64,000 nucleotides of DNA, from positions 1,786,001-1,850,000 of the forward strand of contig NZ_CP102268.1 in NCBI RefSeq assembly GCF_025148285.1, given 5' to 3'. Of this stretch, positions 15,708-24,246 are shown in pieces; the first letter of the stretch is position 1; the number at the start of each line of letters is the position of its first letter. A program made the position numbers and the translations under genes. The notes under the pieces were generated by a model. The model was not told where the DNA came from. It ran no database searches and worked only from the letters and a program-made list of their open reading frames with translations. This DNA is from Marvinbryantia formatexigens DSM 14469. GTDB taxonomy: Bacteria; Bacillota; Clostridia; Lachnospirales; Lachnospiraceae.

Positions 15708-16736
15708 TTATATCTGCAAATTCTCTGCGTATCTGAATGAAATTATATTTCTGGGCATCGTTTCTATATATGCCTGCTCTTTATGCATAAAAGAGATAAT
15801 CTCATTCTTACTCATTTTTCCGAGCTTTTCAATAACGGTATCCAGAATCCCCTTATCTTCCCTGGAAAGAAACGGAAATGAGACATCCCCCTTTAACGAA
15901 AAATGATATGCATTGGTCTCTCCCATATCTACTTCCTCGCACGGAACATCTTTTAAATCGATAATAGAATTATGTCCCACCGGCACAGCTCCCATTGGCA
16001 AAGCCTGATAAACCAGTCCGGTTATCGCAAATCCTCTTTTCTTGTAAGAAAGCGCATCCGCATACCACATCAATTTCATAAGCTTTACTTTATAAAGATT
16101 CGTCACATGCGCCGAAGCCGCAAAATAACGCATTACATCTACCGCCTTGTCTAAAGAAAGCTTTGTATTTCCGTGAAACTCCCGATTTCCATAATATTTC
16201 GCGTAGCTTGCCTCAATAGCCTTACGTAAATAGGAATCCTGGTTCTCTTCATAGAGAGCCGTAGCGGTATTCAGATATTTATGGCAGGCATCCGCAGACA
16301 GATTCCCTTTTGCCTCATCCAGCAACGCCAGAAACCACTCCGGGTCCTGCGCAAGCTTCCTTAATATAGTATCATGTGCCCTGTCCTGCACCTGATGGCT
16401 CTCATATCTCGTAATCGTTTTACCACCCCAGCCAAGAAGTGTACTGAGGTCCCTCTGGCTGATACCATACTTTTCACGAATGCCACTGATTTCAGAGGAT
16501 GTTAAAAGCCCTTCTTTCTTCCTGTAAGCATCTTTAAGGCGCACATCATTATCCTTCATCTGCTGTTCATCCATATACAGCTCTTCTGCCGCGTCGCAGT
16601 ATAAATAATATGCATCATAATCAATCTTTACATCCTTAAAAACTGCCTGTTCCTCAGCAAGAACTGTTTTCACTTCATGTTCTTCCATACAGCATGTGCA
16701 TAAACGTTTTTCACTTCTGATAATCTTCATTTCCAT
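15708..16736 (-). CDS. Zinc-finger/HTH/Panacea-domain antitoxin
   Basis: The 342 residues fall into three parts. Residues 1-25 hold CTCCMEEHE, a reduced YgiT/MqsA-type zinc-ribbon half. Residues 80-135 are an XRE-like helix-turn-helix (IREKYGISQRDLSTLLGWGGKTITRYE, as in MqsA). Residues 190-330 match the Panacea/SocA-like domain, seen in LYKVKLMKLMWYADALSYKKRG and a C-terminal Met/Ile-rich helix. Panacea domains neutralise unrelated toxins. The ATG follows GGGAGGTG and overlaps the upstream gene by 10 bases. The likely role is to bind the upstream product and repress the shared promoter at the palindrome 17209-17222. Confidence 0.82.
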   Translation of the reverse strand: MEMKIIRSEKRLCTCCMEEHEVKTVLAEEQAVFKDVKIDYDAYYLYCDAAEELYMDEQQMKDNDVRLKDAYRKKEGLLTSSEISGIREKYGISQRDLSTLLGWGGKTITRYESHQVQDRAHDTILRKLAQDPEWFLALLDEAKGNLSADACHKYLNTATALYEENQDSYLRKAIEASYAKYYGNREFHGNTKLSLDKAVDVMRYFAASAHVTNLYKVKLMKLMWYADALSYKKRGFAITGLVYQALPMGAVPVGHNSIIDLKDVPCEEVDMGETNAYHFSLKGDVSFPFLSREDKGILDTVIEKLGKMSKNEIISFMHKEQAYIETMPRNIISFRYAENLQI

Positions 16737-17188
16737 GAAAACACCTCCCGATTCTTTCTGTACGGAAACATTTCCGGCACAAACGGTTTTTCTGCAAAGT
16801 GAAAAGACATTATAAATGTTGTGGTCGCTCCGTACATTCCCAGGAGCTCTACTCTGATTTTGATATATACATCGTCGCTGCCGTTATAAACTTTTCCAAA
16901 CTCACGCATTTCACTTCTTTTGGGGAACCGGAAATCCTTCACTGTACGCATATAATCTTCCACGCGAAGCATTAATAATTCTCTCTTTAATGCATCTACA
17001 GGATTTTCATCCGGAAACAGGGTATTTACTGTATACTGATTTGTATATTTTTCATTCCGTTTGTCATCTACCCGTCTTTTGACCTGAAATTCTATCTTTG
17101 CCCCATTATTAAGTGCAAATTTCAGATTCTGGATATACGCTCTGACCTCCGTCTCACTTTCAATTCGTGCTTTTGTCTCTTCCGACAA
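16727..17188 (-). CDS. Putative toxin partner of the Panacea antitoxin
   Basis: The protein has 153 residues from a TTG at 17188, preceded by GGAGG with 9-base spacing. An in-frame ATG at 17215 would lie only about 5 nt after the predicted transcription start, so the TTG is preferred. It is a soluble protein rich in charged residues: YIQNLKFALNNGAKIEFQ, KRNEKYTNQYTVNTLFPDE, PKRSEMREFGKVYN and a C-terminal SFHFAEKPFVPEMFPYRKN. I know no enzymatic name for it. The gene order (toxin first, antitoxin second, overlap) and autoregulatory promoter support a toxin role. Confidence 0.65.
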   Translation of the reverse strand: MSEETKARIESETEVRAYIQNLKFALNNGAKIEFQVKRRVDDKRNEKYTNQYTVNTLFPDENPVDALKRELLMLRVEDYMRTVKDFRFPKRSEMREFGKVYNGSDDVYIKIRVELLGMYGATTTFIMSFHFAEKPFVPEMFPYRKNREVFSWK

Positions 17189-17208
17189 CTCTATGCTCCT
17201 CCATATAA

Positions 17209-17222
17209 GTATCATTTGATAC
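17209..17222. promoter_or_regulatory. Operator-like inverted repeat at the TA transcription start
   Basis: Perfect arms GTATCA and TGATAC are separated by 2 bases and cover the predicted start site (about 17220) of the toxin-antitoxin transcript. They are the natural binding site for the helix-turn-helix of the downstream antitoxin. Confidence 0.65.
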
Positions 17223-17226
17223 CTAT

Positions 17227-17255
17227 ATCATATATCATATTTTTCACATTGTCAA
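17227..17255 (-). promoter_or_regulatory. Promoter of the Panacea toxin-antitoxin pair
   Basis: On the minus strand TTGACA (17250-17255), 17 bases, TATGAT (17227-17232). The -35 sits only 8 bases beyond the stop codon of the response regulator gene, so the intergenic space is minimal. Confidence 0.8.
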
Positions 17256-17263
17256 CGACGGAT

Positions 17264-18859
17264 TCATTCCTCCTCTTCCTCGTCCGCTGCTCCCGTGCGG
17301 AAACGGCTGCGGAATACAGTCGGGGAAAAGCCGGTGTATTTTTTAAATGCCACCGAAAAATAATTGGTGTCCCGGTAGCCCACCATTGCGGCGATTTTTC
17401 CGGTCTTCAGGTTTGTGGACTCCAGCAGCTTCTGCGCCGTCTCGATCCGCCGTCGGACGATATATTCGTTGCAGCCCTCGCCCGTCACCTTCTTGTAGAG
17501 CTTCGACAGATAGTTGGGCGTGATATAAAACCGCGCCGCGATGCTTGACACCGACAAATCCTCCTCCAGATGGTCGTCCACGTAGCGGCGCACCTTCGGG
17601 ATGAGGTCGTTGATCACCTCTTTTTCCTCCCCGAAAAGCTGCTGCAGAAACGTCCGGGTAATCTCGCAGGCATTCTGTCCGTCCACATTCATAATGTGAC
17701 GCATCAGCTCCTCTAACTGTCCCTGCCGCAGCGAGCCGCCCGTGCTGCTCACATAGGCAAAGCTGACGGCGTTCGCCAGATCAAAGCAGTATTTTCTCAC
17801 GCTGGTCACAGTGACATTATACGATTCCACCGCCTGGCTGAAGGCATCAAATACCCGCAGCACATATTCCGAATTTCCCACGTTGGAGCACATCGCATTC
17901 TTAAATTCCTCGTAGATTTCATGAAAAAGCATACTGCGCTTTCCGGTATGCCCCGACTGCAGCAGCTCTCTCGCCGCGTCGCCCTTCTCCTGGGAAAGGT
18001 GCACAGCGTCGTTGTAGGAAATATAAAGCTGCGCAAATCCCTTCACCGAGCTGCCGAGCACAATCTTCGGCGCAGCAATCATTTCATCCTTCATGATGCT
18101 GATCAGCTCCTGTATACGCTCATAAATCTCATTCACATACCCGTGATTAAAGAATGCGACCAGAATCCTCCCCGTGCCCTCATCGTCCGCAAAGGTGATG
18201 CCCTGTCCCCTTGCGTCCACAAGACCGATACAGATTTCCTTGATGGACATCAGCCAGTAGCTGTCCTCCCGCTCATCGCGCATCCCGGACTGCTGCGGAA
18301 TTAAAATGGCAATCTGCAGCTCCTGGTTCGGCGAGAGCGAATACTCCCGGTACATCCACTCCAGCTCCGCCTCTTCGGTATCCCGCCGGTGCGCCAGGTG
18401 ACGCATCAGGCGCTCCAGACGCATCTGCTCCGTATTTCCCCGGACACGCCGCAGCGTATTTTCCATCACCAGGCTTTCCCGCTCCTTCTCAATCGAATCA
18501 ATCTGGCGTCTTATCGCCTCCGTCAGCACTTCCTCGTCAATCGGCTTTAAATACAAATCCTCCACATGCATCCGGATGCACTCACGCGCATAGTCAAAGC
18601 GGTCGTACCCGGTCAGCACGATGATTTTCATATCCTCCTTCAGCCCGTTTGCGCGCTGGATCAGCTCCAGCCCGGTCATTTCCGGCATATTGATGTCCGT
18701 GATCAGAATATCCGGCTGCTTCTCCCGGATAATCTCCAGCGCCTCCGGCGCGCTTCCCGCCTGGTACACCTCCGATACCTTCAGCTCTTCCCACGGAAGC
18801 CCCTTGCTCATTCCCATCCGGATCATTTTTTCATCATCTACAATTAAAACCTTATACAT
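17264..18859 (-). CDS. Response regulator with AraC-type DNA-binding domain (YesN type)
   Basis: The 531-residue cytoplasmic regulator has an N-terminal receiver domain with acidic pocket DD (8-9), phospho-acceptor D55 (ITDINMPE) and K105. A long middle region (about 130-420) is followed by a C-terminal AraC helix-turn-helix pair (about 425-525: SSIAARFYITPNYLSKLYKKVTG and KIAAMVGYRDTNYFSVAFKKYTG). It overlaps the kinase gene by 8 bases. YesN-type regulators activate adjacent sugar importer genes, here the xylo-oligosaccharide importer upstream in the same direction. No terminator separates it from the toxin-antitoxin promoter downstream. Confidence 0.93.
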   Translation of the reverse strand: MYKVLIVDDEKMIRMGMSKGLPWEELKVSEVYQAGSAPEALEIIREKQPDILITDINMPEMTGLELIQRANGLKEDMKIIVLTGYDRFDYARECIRMHVEDLYLKPIDEEVLTEAIRRQIDSIEKERESLVMENTLRRVRGNTEQMRLERLMRHLAHRRDTEEAELEWMYREYSLSPNQELQIAILIPQQSGMRDEREDSYWLMSIKEICIGLVDARGQGITFADDEGTGRILVAFFNHGYVNEIYERIQELISIMKDEMIAAPKIVLGSSVKGFAQLYISYNDAVHLSQEKGDAARELLQSGHTGKRSMLFHEIYEEFKNAMCSNVGNSEYVLRVFDAFSQAVESYNVTVTSVRKYCFDLANAVSFAYVSSTGGSLRQGQLEELMRHIMNVDGQNACEITRTFLQQLFGEEKEVINDLIPKVRRYVDDHLEEDLSVSSIAARFYITPNYLSKLYKKVTGEGCNEYIVRRRIETAQKLLESTNLKTGKIAAMVGYRDTNYFSVAFKKYTGFSPTVFRSRFRTGAADEEEEE

Positions 18860-20666
18860 TTACTCCTCCGAAGCTTCCCGCTTCTTTTCCGGCGTCAGAA
18901 TCGCCGTCAGAGAGACCGCTGTCCTTCTCCGCCGGCAGCGTAATCGCCGCCGTCACGCCCTGCCAGGCATTGACCTCATAGTGCAGCCCGTATTCCTGTC
19001 CGAAAAGAAGCTGTATCCGTTTGTTTACATTTCGCACGCCATAGCCGAAATCCGCCGCGTTCGCCGCCAGATATTCGTTCATCTGCGCTACACGCGCCTC
19101 TGTCATGCCGTTGCCGCTGTTCGCCACCCGCAGCACGATATCGCCGTTTCCGCACTCCTCGACCCAGATAAAAATATTGCCGTTTACGCCCTCCCGGCGC
19201 TCGATCCCGTGCTCCACCGCATTCTCCACCAGCGGCTGCAGCGTCAGCTTCGGCAGCAGCACCTGCCGGTATTTTTCATCCACATTGATATCCAGGTGAA
19301 GCCGGTTATCATAGCGCATGTTCTGGATGAGCACATAATATTCAATATGCTGCAGCTCCTCCGACAGAGGAATGATATTCTTTCCCTTGCTCAGACAGAT
19401 GCGGTAATACGACGCCAGCGCCTTCACCAGCGTGGAAATCTCCCGGTTGCCGTCCGCCACCGCCTGCCAATGGATGCAGTCCAGCGTATTATACAGAAAA
19501 TGCGGCTGAATCTGGGACTGCAGCGCATTCAGGCGCGTCTGGGAAAGCTGCTCCTGCTTGACGCGGATTTCCTCCATAGAGGCTTCCAGCTTGTCCATCA
19601 TCGTATTAAACCCGTCCGCCATCGGCTCAAAATCCTTTCCAAGCGGCTCCGCATTGATGCGCACGTCCATTTTTCCTTCGGACACCCGCGCCATTTCCCG
19701 CACGATATCATCCAGCGGCGCGTAAATCCGGGAAAACTGTCTGCCAGCGATTGCCGAAAGCCCGAAAATCACCAGAATCAGCAGCAGGGAAACCACCCAG
19801 ATGGTGCGCATACTGGTATGATACAGTTTATTAAGAGGCGTCACGCTGAGCAGATAATAATTCCAGCTTCCGATTTTGTAATAGCTGACCAGCTTCCCAT
19901 CTTTCTGGAAGGAGCCGTTCGTTCCGTCTAAATATGCCGCAATGCCGGAAATCTCCTGCTCTTCCTCCATTTCCTGCCCGGAAATCACATTTCCTTCTGT
20001 GTCCACCAGCATCAGCTCAGAATACTCTGTATCCGAAATCTGTTTTTTCACACTGAGGCTCTCCAGAAAAATATTCTGGAAATTAATACAGAGAATCCCG
20101 TAGGATTTTCCTACAATCTGGTTGGAATACGCCGGATAGTACACGGAAACCGTATACTGGGAGCCCTTGAAATAATTGTTGCTGTAGGAAAGCCGCATGG
20201 CGCCGCTGCCCGGCTGGCTTTCCTGCCAGTCCTTCTCCCAGGAATCCTCAAAATCCGCATAGGAAACGCCGCTTCCGCGGTACAGGTATTCGCCGGAATC
20301 CTCTTTCAGCAGCGCGATAAAATTAATATTGTCATTGGAATTATAAATCTGCGTCAGCATTTCTCTTGCCGACTGCTGGTTTTCCACCTGTACCACCCTG
20401 TCGCTGTCACCCTCCAGAAAATCCTGCACAGAGTCGTTCATCAGAATTGCCCGGCAGGTATTTTTGTACTGTTCCAGCGACCCGTTATAGCTCGTCGCCA
20501 GCAGCTCAAGCTGATTCTGCACCAGCTTTTCCGTATTTACGCGCAGGTTGTTCGCCGATATCCAGGTAGTCAGCAGGAGCACGAGCAAAGAGACCAGTAC
20601 AATGCTCGCCAGAAAAAATGCCTTCATCCTTTTCGCAAACGTCCATTTATGTACCAGTCTCTTCAT
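18852..20666 (-). CDS. Sensor histidine kinase (YesM type)
   Basis: The 604-residue membrane kinase has TM1 at about 14-36 and an extracellular Cache-like sensor to about 282. TM2 lies at about 287-307, a HAMP linker at 308-360, and the His_kinase box QPHFLYNTL at 387-395 with H389 as phosphorylation site. The C-terminal HATPase domain shows NAVEHG and GNGMTE motifs. It resembles LytS/YesM kinases that sense extracellular carbohydrate, sometimes through the importer's binding protein. ATG behind AAGGAG. It sits 120 bases downstream of the importer permease genes and is probably co-transcribed. The direct ligand is unknown. Confidence 0.93.
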   Translation of the reverse strand: MKRLVHKWTFAKRMKAFFLASIVLVSLLVLLLTTWISANNLRVNTEKLVQNQLELLATSYNGSLEQYKNTCRAILMNDSVQDFLEGDSDRVVQVENQQSAREMLTQIYNSNDNINFIALLKEDSGEYLYRGSGVSYADFEDSWEKDWQESQPGSGAMRLSYSNNYFKGSQYTVSVYYPAYSNQIVGKSYGILCINFQNIFLESLSVKKQISDTEYSELMLVDTEGNVISGQEMEEEQEISGIAAYLDGTNGSFQKDGKLVSYYKIGSWNYYLLSVTPLNKLYHTSMRTIWVVSLLLILVIFGLSAIAGRQFSRIYAPLDDIVREMARVSEGKMDVRINAEPLGKDFEPMADGFNTMMDKLEASMEEIRVKQEQLSQTRLNALQSQIQPHFLYNTLDCIHWQAVADGNREISTLVKALASYYRICLSKGKNIIPLSEELQHIEYYVLIQNMRYDNRLHLDINVDEKYRQVLLPKLTLQPLVENAVEHGIERREGVNGNIFIWVEECGNGDIVLRVANSGNGMTEARVAQMNEYLAANAADFGYGVRNVNKRIQLLFGQEYGLHYEVNAWQGVTAAITLPAEKDSGLSDGDSDAGKEAGSFGGVNV

Positions 20667-20786
20667 TTATAGCTTCTCCTTTGTTGTTTTCCCGCAAAGG
20701 CATTCCTGCTCTGTAAGCATCCAGCAGCCGCAGCAGTCCAGCCCGCCGTTATCCTGCTTCTACTTTACCGCAAATCGGAAATTTCA

Positions 20787-21635
20787 TCAACCCTTTACCG
20801 CGCCTGCCGTCATACCCTTAATCAGCTTATCCTGCGCAAAGATAAACAGAATCAGCATCGGCAGCAGCGTCAGCACCAGAACCGCCATAATCATCGGCGT
20901 ATTCATGGAATATCTTCCGCGGAATTCCCAGACCGCCAGCGGCAGCGTGCGGTTTTCCGCGGACTGTGTCAGCGTATAGGCAAAGCTGAATTCATTCCAC
21001 ATATTTACACCGTTGTAAATTGCCAGCGTAGATAAGCCCGGCTTGGAGAGCGGCAGAATCATCTTAAAAAACATCTGGATTTTGTTGCAGCCGTCAATCT
21101 CCGCCGACTCTTCAATCTCCTTCGGGATACCCTTCATAAAGCCGGTGAGGATAAATACGGAAATCGGCACGCCCATCGCCACGTACGGTCCAATCAGCGC
21201 CCAGATGGAATCGTACAGTCCCATCGAACGGGTCATCTTGAAAATCGGAATCAGGGTTACGTGAACCGGAATCGACATACAGGCAACAATCAGCGCGTAA
21301 ATCGGTCCGTTCAGCTTAAACTTAAAGCGGGAAAGCGGATAGGATGCGCACGCCGCCACAAGAAGGAGCAGCGTAAGCGAAACCGCCAGCACGATCACAC
21401 TGTTTATAAAAAATCTTCCGAAATTGCCGGTGATTACCTCGACATAGTTGTCAATATAAAAGCTGTCGGGCAGTGTGAAAACGCCCTTTGTCAGCATTTC
21501 AAACTTTTCCTTGAAGGAGTTCAGCACCATGAAGATAAACGGTGTGATGGATACGACCGCCATCGCTATCGCCAGAATAATGGCGATGGTCCAGCTTATC
21601 CTGCTTTTGATTTTACTTTTTTTGTATCTGTCCAT
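20787..21635 (-). CDS. Carbohydrate ABC permease, MalG type
   Basis: This 282-residue CUT1 permease has six membrane segments. The EAA loop is seen in ESAEIDGCNKIQMFFKMILPLSKPGL (about 190-215), and the C-terminal LIKGMTAGAVKG is typical of MalG-like proteins. It begins directly after the stop of the preceding permease, with no intergenic base. There is no importer ATPase gene in the cluster, so a shared MsmK-type ATPase encoded elsewhere must power it. Cargo is inferred to be xylo-oligosaccharide from the neighbouring GH120 enzyme. Confidence 0.92.
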   Translation of the reverse strand: MDRYKKSKIKSRISWTIAIILAIAMAVVSITPFIFMVLNSFKEKFEMLTKGVFTLPDSFYIDNYVEVITGNFGRFFINSVIVLAVSLTLLLLVAACASYPLSRFKFKLNGPIYALIVACMSIPVHVTLIPIFKMTRSMGLYDSIWALIGPYVAMGVPISVFILTGFMKGIPKEIEESAEIDGCNKIQMFFKMILPLSKPGLSTLAIYNGVNMWNEFSFAYTLTQSAENRTLPLAVWEFRGRYSMNTPMIMAVLVLTLLPMLILFIFAQDKLIKGMTAGAVKG

Positions 21636-22532
21636 TTATGCTTCCTCCTTTCCGTTAATCAGCCGCATGGTGACAAGCGCGATTGCCGTAATTAAAATAA
21701 ACATACCTGCCGCCACTGTGGAGCCGTAGCCCATGTTAAATTCCGAGAACGACAGCTTGTACATGTAGGTCGCCATCAGCTCGGTAGAGCGTCCCGGACC
21801 GCCGTTTGTCATAACATAAATCAAATCGAAATACTTCAGAGAACCTACCATAGACATAATCGCCGCATTTTTCAGAGTCGGCATCAGAAGCGGCAGGGCA
21901 ATCTTCCAGAAATACTGGCCGCGTGTCGCCCCGTCGATTCGCGCCGCCTCAAATACATCCGTAGAAATATTCGTGAAGCCCGCCATCGAATATACCATGT
22001 AAAACGGCGTGAACTGCCATGCGATAATGGCGATAATCGTGTAGAGCGCCGTGTCCGGATTACCCAGAAGGTCAATATTTCCTCCGCCGAAGAAATTGGA
22101 AATCGCGCTTACAATGCCGCCCTTGGTTGCCAGCGCATAGGTAAACAGAAAGCCGATTGCCACGGAGGAAATCAGCATCGGGATAAACCAGATGACCTTA
22201 AAGATATTTCCCTTCTTCCCGACAAAATCCAGGAAGGTTGCCATCGCCAGACCGAGCGGAATCTGGATACAGATGGAAAGTATCATGATAATAATGTTAT
22301 TTCTGAACGCGTACCAGAAATTTCCGTCCCTGATCAGCGTTGCCCAGTTGGACAGCCCGATAAAGGTCTGGTCCGAAGAAATACCGTTCCATTTATAGAG
22401 GCTGGTCTGGAAGGTATTGATAATCGGATAAAACACGAAAACTGCCAGAACAATCAGCACCGGAGCCAGAAAGATTGCCGCTACCCGGTTCGTCTCTCTC
22501 TGCTTCTGTACAAGTAATGAATTTTTATTCAT
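21636..22532 (-). CDS. Carbohydrate ABC permease, MalF type
   Basis: This 298-residue CUT1 permease has a first membrane segment at about 18-40. The conserved EAARIDGATRGQYFWKIALPLLMP loop (about 195-218) contacts the ATPase. ATG at 22532, behind GGAGGTTCC. It forms a heterodimer with the MalG-type protein encoded next. A hairpin separates it from the binding-protein gene, so expression is probably lower than that of the binding protein. Confidence 0.92.
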   Translation of the reverse strand: MNKNSLLVQKQRETNRVAAIFLAPVLIVLAVFVFYPIINTFQTSLYKWNGISSDQTFIGLSNWATLIRDGNFWYAFRNNIIIMILSICIQIPLGLAMATFLDFVGKKGNIFKVIWFIPMLISSVAIGFLFTYALATKGGIVSAISNFFGGGNIDLLGNPDTALYTIIAIIAWQFTPFYMVYSMAGFTNISTDVFEAARIDGATRGQYFWKIALPLLMPTLKNAAIMSMVGSLKYFDLIYVMTNGGPGRSTELMATYMYKLSFSEFNMGYGSTVAAGMFILITAIALVTMRLINGKEEA

Positions 22533-22578
22533 AAGGAACCTCCTTCATTACCGGCGGCTCCCGCCGGTTTTTTTAAAA

Positions 22579-22607
22579 AACAGGATACCCGCTGCAGATA
22601 TCCTGTT
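22579..22607 (-). terminator. Intra-operon hairpin between binding-protein and permease genes
   Basis: AACAGGATA (22579-22587) and TATCCTGTT (22599-22607) form a 9-pair stem; on the minus strand a T-run follows (complement of 22571-22580). It is probably a partial terminator or an RNA-stabilising stem giving surplus binding protein. Confidence 0.7.
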
Positions 22608-22650
22608 TTTCCTAGAGAGTGATAATAGCCAATTTTTTTGCGGTGATTAT

Positions 22651-23937
22651 TTAGCTTTCCGCGTTGTAAGCCTCCATAGCCTCCTGCATCATTGCCTGCG
22701 CCTCTGCCGGTGTCTTTGTCAGACCAAATACCTCCTGCAGACCATCCAGGTGTGCGTTTGCAACTGCGGGCGGAAGATATTGGTCATACCAGAGCTGGAT
22801 GGAAGATGCATTGCTTACTGCTTCCATGATTGCCTGCGTTACCGGCTCCGTCGCATTTTTCTCAACACCATTTACCGGTTTCATTCTGCCGCGCTCCGCC
22901 GCAAATTCCACCATCTCATCGCCTACCAGCAGGGAAGCAAATTCGATTGCCGCGTCAAGTTTTTCGCCTTCGCAGTTGAAGGAGATAAAGTTATCGCCAA
23001 CCGTACCAACGATAATGGAATCGTCCACATCCGGTGCGCCCTCATATGCCGGGAACTTGAACCAGCCGATGTTTTCATCAAAGAATTCTTCGCTGTCAGA
23101 CTTAATTGTCTGTGTATACCAGGAACCGATGCAGGTCATCGCCGCCTCGCCTGTGTACAGAAGCTGTCTTGCCTGTCCGTCGTCCTCGCTCAGCGCGTTT
23201 ACGCCCTCCGGGAAGTAGCCCTTCTGTACCCATTCCTGAATCTTCTCGCCTGCCCAGATGAAGCACTCGTCCTCAAAGGAGCCTTCTCCTGCAACCGCTT
23301 TCTCAAACGGTTCCAGCCCGCCGTAGCGTGTCGCAAGGTTCATGAAATACATGGAACCGGTCCACTTTGTGGAGTTCGCCAGCGCAAACGGAACAATGCC
23401 GTTTTCTACCAGTGTGTCACAGACCGCTTCCAGCTCTCCGATGGTCGTCGGCACCTCCAGTCCGAGGTCTGCGAAAATCGTCTTGTTGTAGTAGATTCCG
23501 GAAATGGAAATGTCATTATACGGAACCGCATAGATCTTGTCGTTGTAGGTAGCCTGCGAAATAGACGCCGGCATCAGCCTTTCCGGAAGGTCCGTGCTGT
23601 TAAACTGCTCGGTAATATCCTGTGCAAATCCCGATTCGATGTACTCAATCATCGGACCGCCCGACCAGTGGGAATACATATCCGGGCACTCTCCGGAGCT
23701 CATGGCGATAACCAGCTTCTCTTTGTATGCGTCGTTCTGCGTCGGTACATTGACAACCGTATAGCCGCTCTCTGTAGTAGAGTTGAATTTCTCAACCGCC
23801 TCGTTGATGATTTCCAGATCATAGCCCTCTGCCTGTACATTCCAGAAGGTGATCTCCTCCGCCGATGCACTCATACCGCATACGGTTGTCGCTGCAAGCG
23901 CCGTCCCAAGCAACGCACTGATAAGTCTTTTTTTCAT
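22651..23937 (-). CDS. Carbohydrate ABC solute-binding protein (family 1)
   Basis: The protein has 428 residues from the ATG at 23937, preceded by GGAGGGATAAGCAA; the open frame extends upstream, but without a site. A signal peptide (1-26) ends in SASA before EEITFW. Cys20 stands in TTVCG, not a good lipobox, so anchoring is unclear. The mature part matches SBP_bac_1 proteins: NDAYKEKLVIAMSSGECPDMYSHW near the N-terminus and a Trp-rich central part. It would bind xylo-oligosaccharides for the two permeases and possibly present them to the sensor kinase of the same operon. The family is firm and the substrate inferred from GH120. Confidence 0.92.
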   Translation of the reverse strand: MKKRLISALLGTALAATTVCGMSASAEEITFWNVQAEGYDLEIINEAVEKFNSTTESGYTVVNVPTQNDAYKEKLVIAMSSGECPDMYSHWSGGPMIEYIESGFAQDITEQFNSTDLPERLMPASISQATYNDKIYAVPYNDISISGIYYNKTIFADLGLEVPTTIGELEAVCDTLVENGIVPFALANSTKWTGSMYFMNLATRYGGLEPFEKAVAGEGSFEDECFIWAGEKIQEWVQKGYFPEGVNALSEDDGQARQLLYTGEAAMTCIGSWYTQTIKSDSEEFFDENIGWFKFPAYEGAPDVDDSIIVGTVGDNFISFNCEGEKLDAAIEFASLLVGDEMVEFAAERGRMKPVNGVEKNATEPVTQAIMEAVSNASSIQLWYDQYLPPAVANAHLDGLQEVFGLTKTPAEAQAMMQEAMEAYNAES

Positions 23938-24020
23938 TTGCTTATCCCTCCTATTTGTGTTTTGATGTAAAAATCTTATCATTACAAATATGCATTTTCC
24001 ATTAAATAAACTATCCAGAT

Positions 24021-24068
24021 TATATAAAAAAGTGGGTTTTGACGAATCGAAACCCACTTTTTTATATA
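24021..24068. terminator. Strong bidirectional terminator after the GH120 gene
   Basis: A 19-pair perfect stem (24021-24039 with 24050-24068) has a 10-base loop. Its core is AAAAGTGGGTTT/AAACCCACTTTT, so A- and T-tracts flank it on both strands. It separates the GH120 transcript from the importer operon. Confidence 0.88.
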
Positions 24069-24144
24069 TTTTGCACATTTTTAAAGATTTATCCGCCCCA
24101 CGCTCCTGCAGTATGACGAATCCCTTAAAAAATCTGCTGTATGC

Positions 24145-24246
24145 TCTTTCTTTCCGTATCAGAATACCCCTGCACGTTCCGTCTGTCCGTATCAGAAAAC
24201 CTGCTTCGCGTTCCGTCTGTCCGTATCAGAAGACCTGCTGCACGTT
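24145..24246. repeat. 34-bp tandem repeat spanning the GH120 stop codon
   Basis: Three 34-bp units: 24145-24178 (degenerate), 24179-24212 and 24213-24246. The last two differ at only four positions. The unit at 24213-24246 contains the final GH120 codons and stop; the other two are downstream copies outside the gene. No unique spacers are present. Confidence 0.8.

Noticed and set aside
22750-23970. Long open frame opposite the binding-protein gene
   Set aside because: It is antisense to a well-supported SBP family 1 gene and is without ribosome site or family features.
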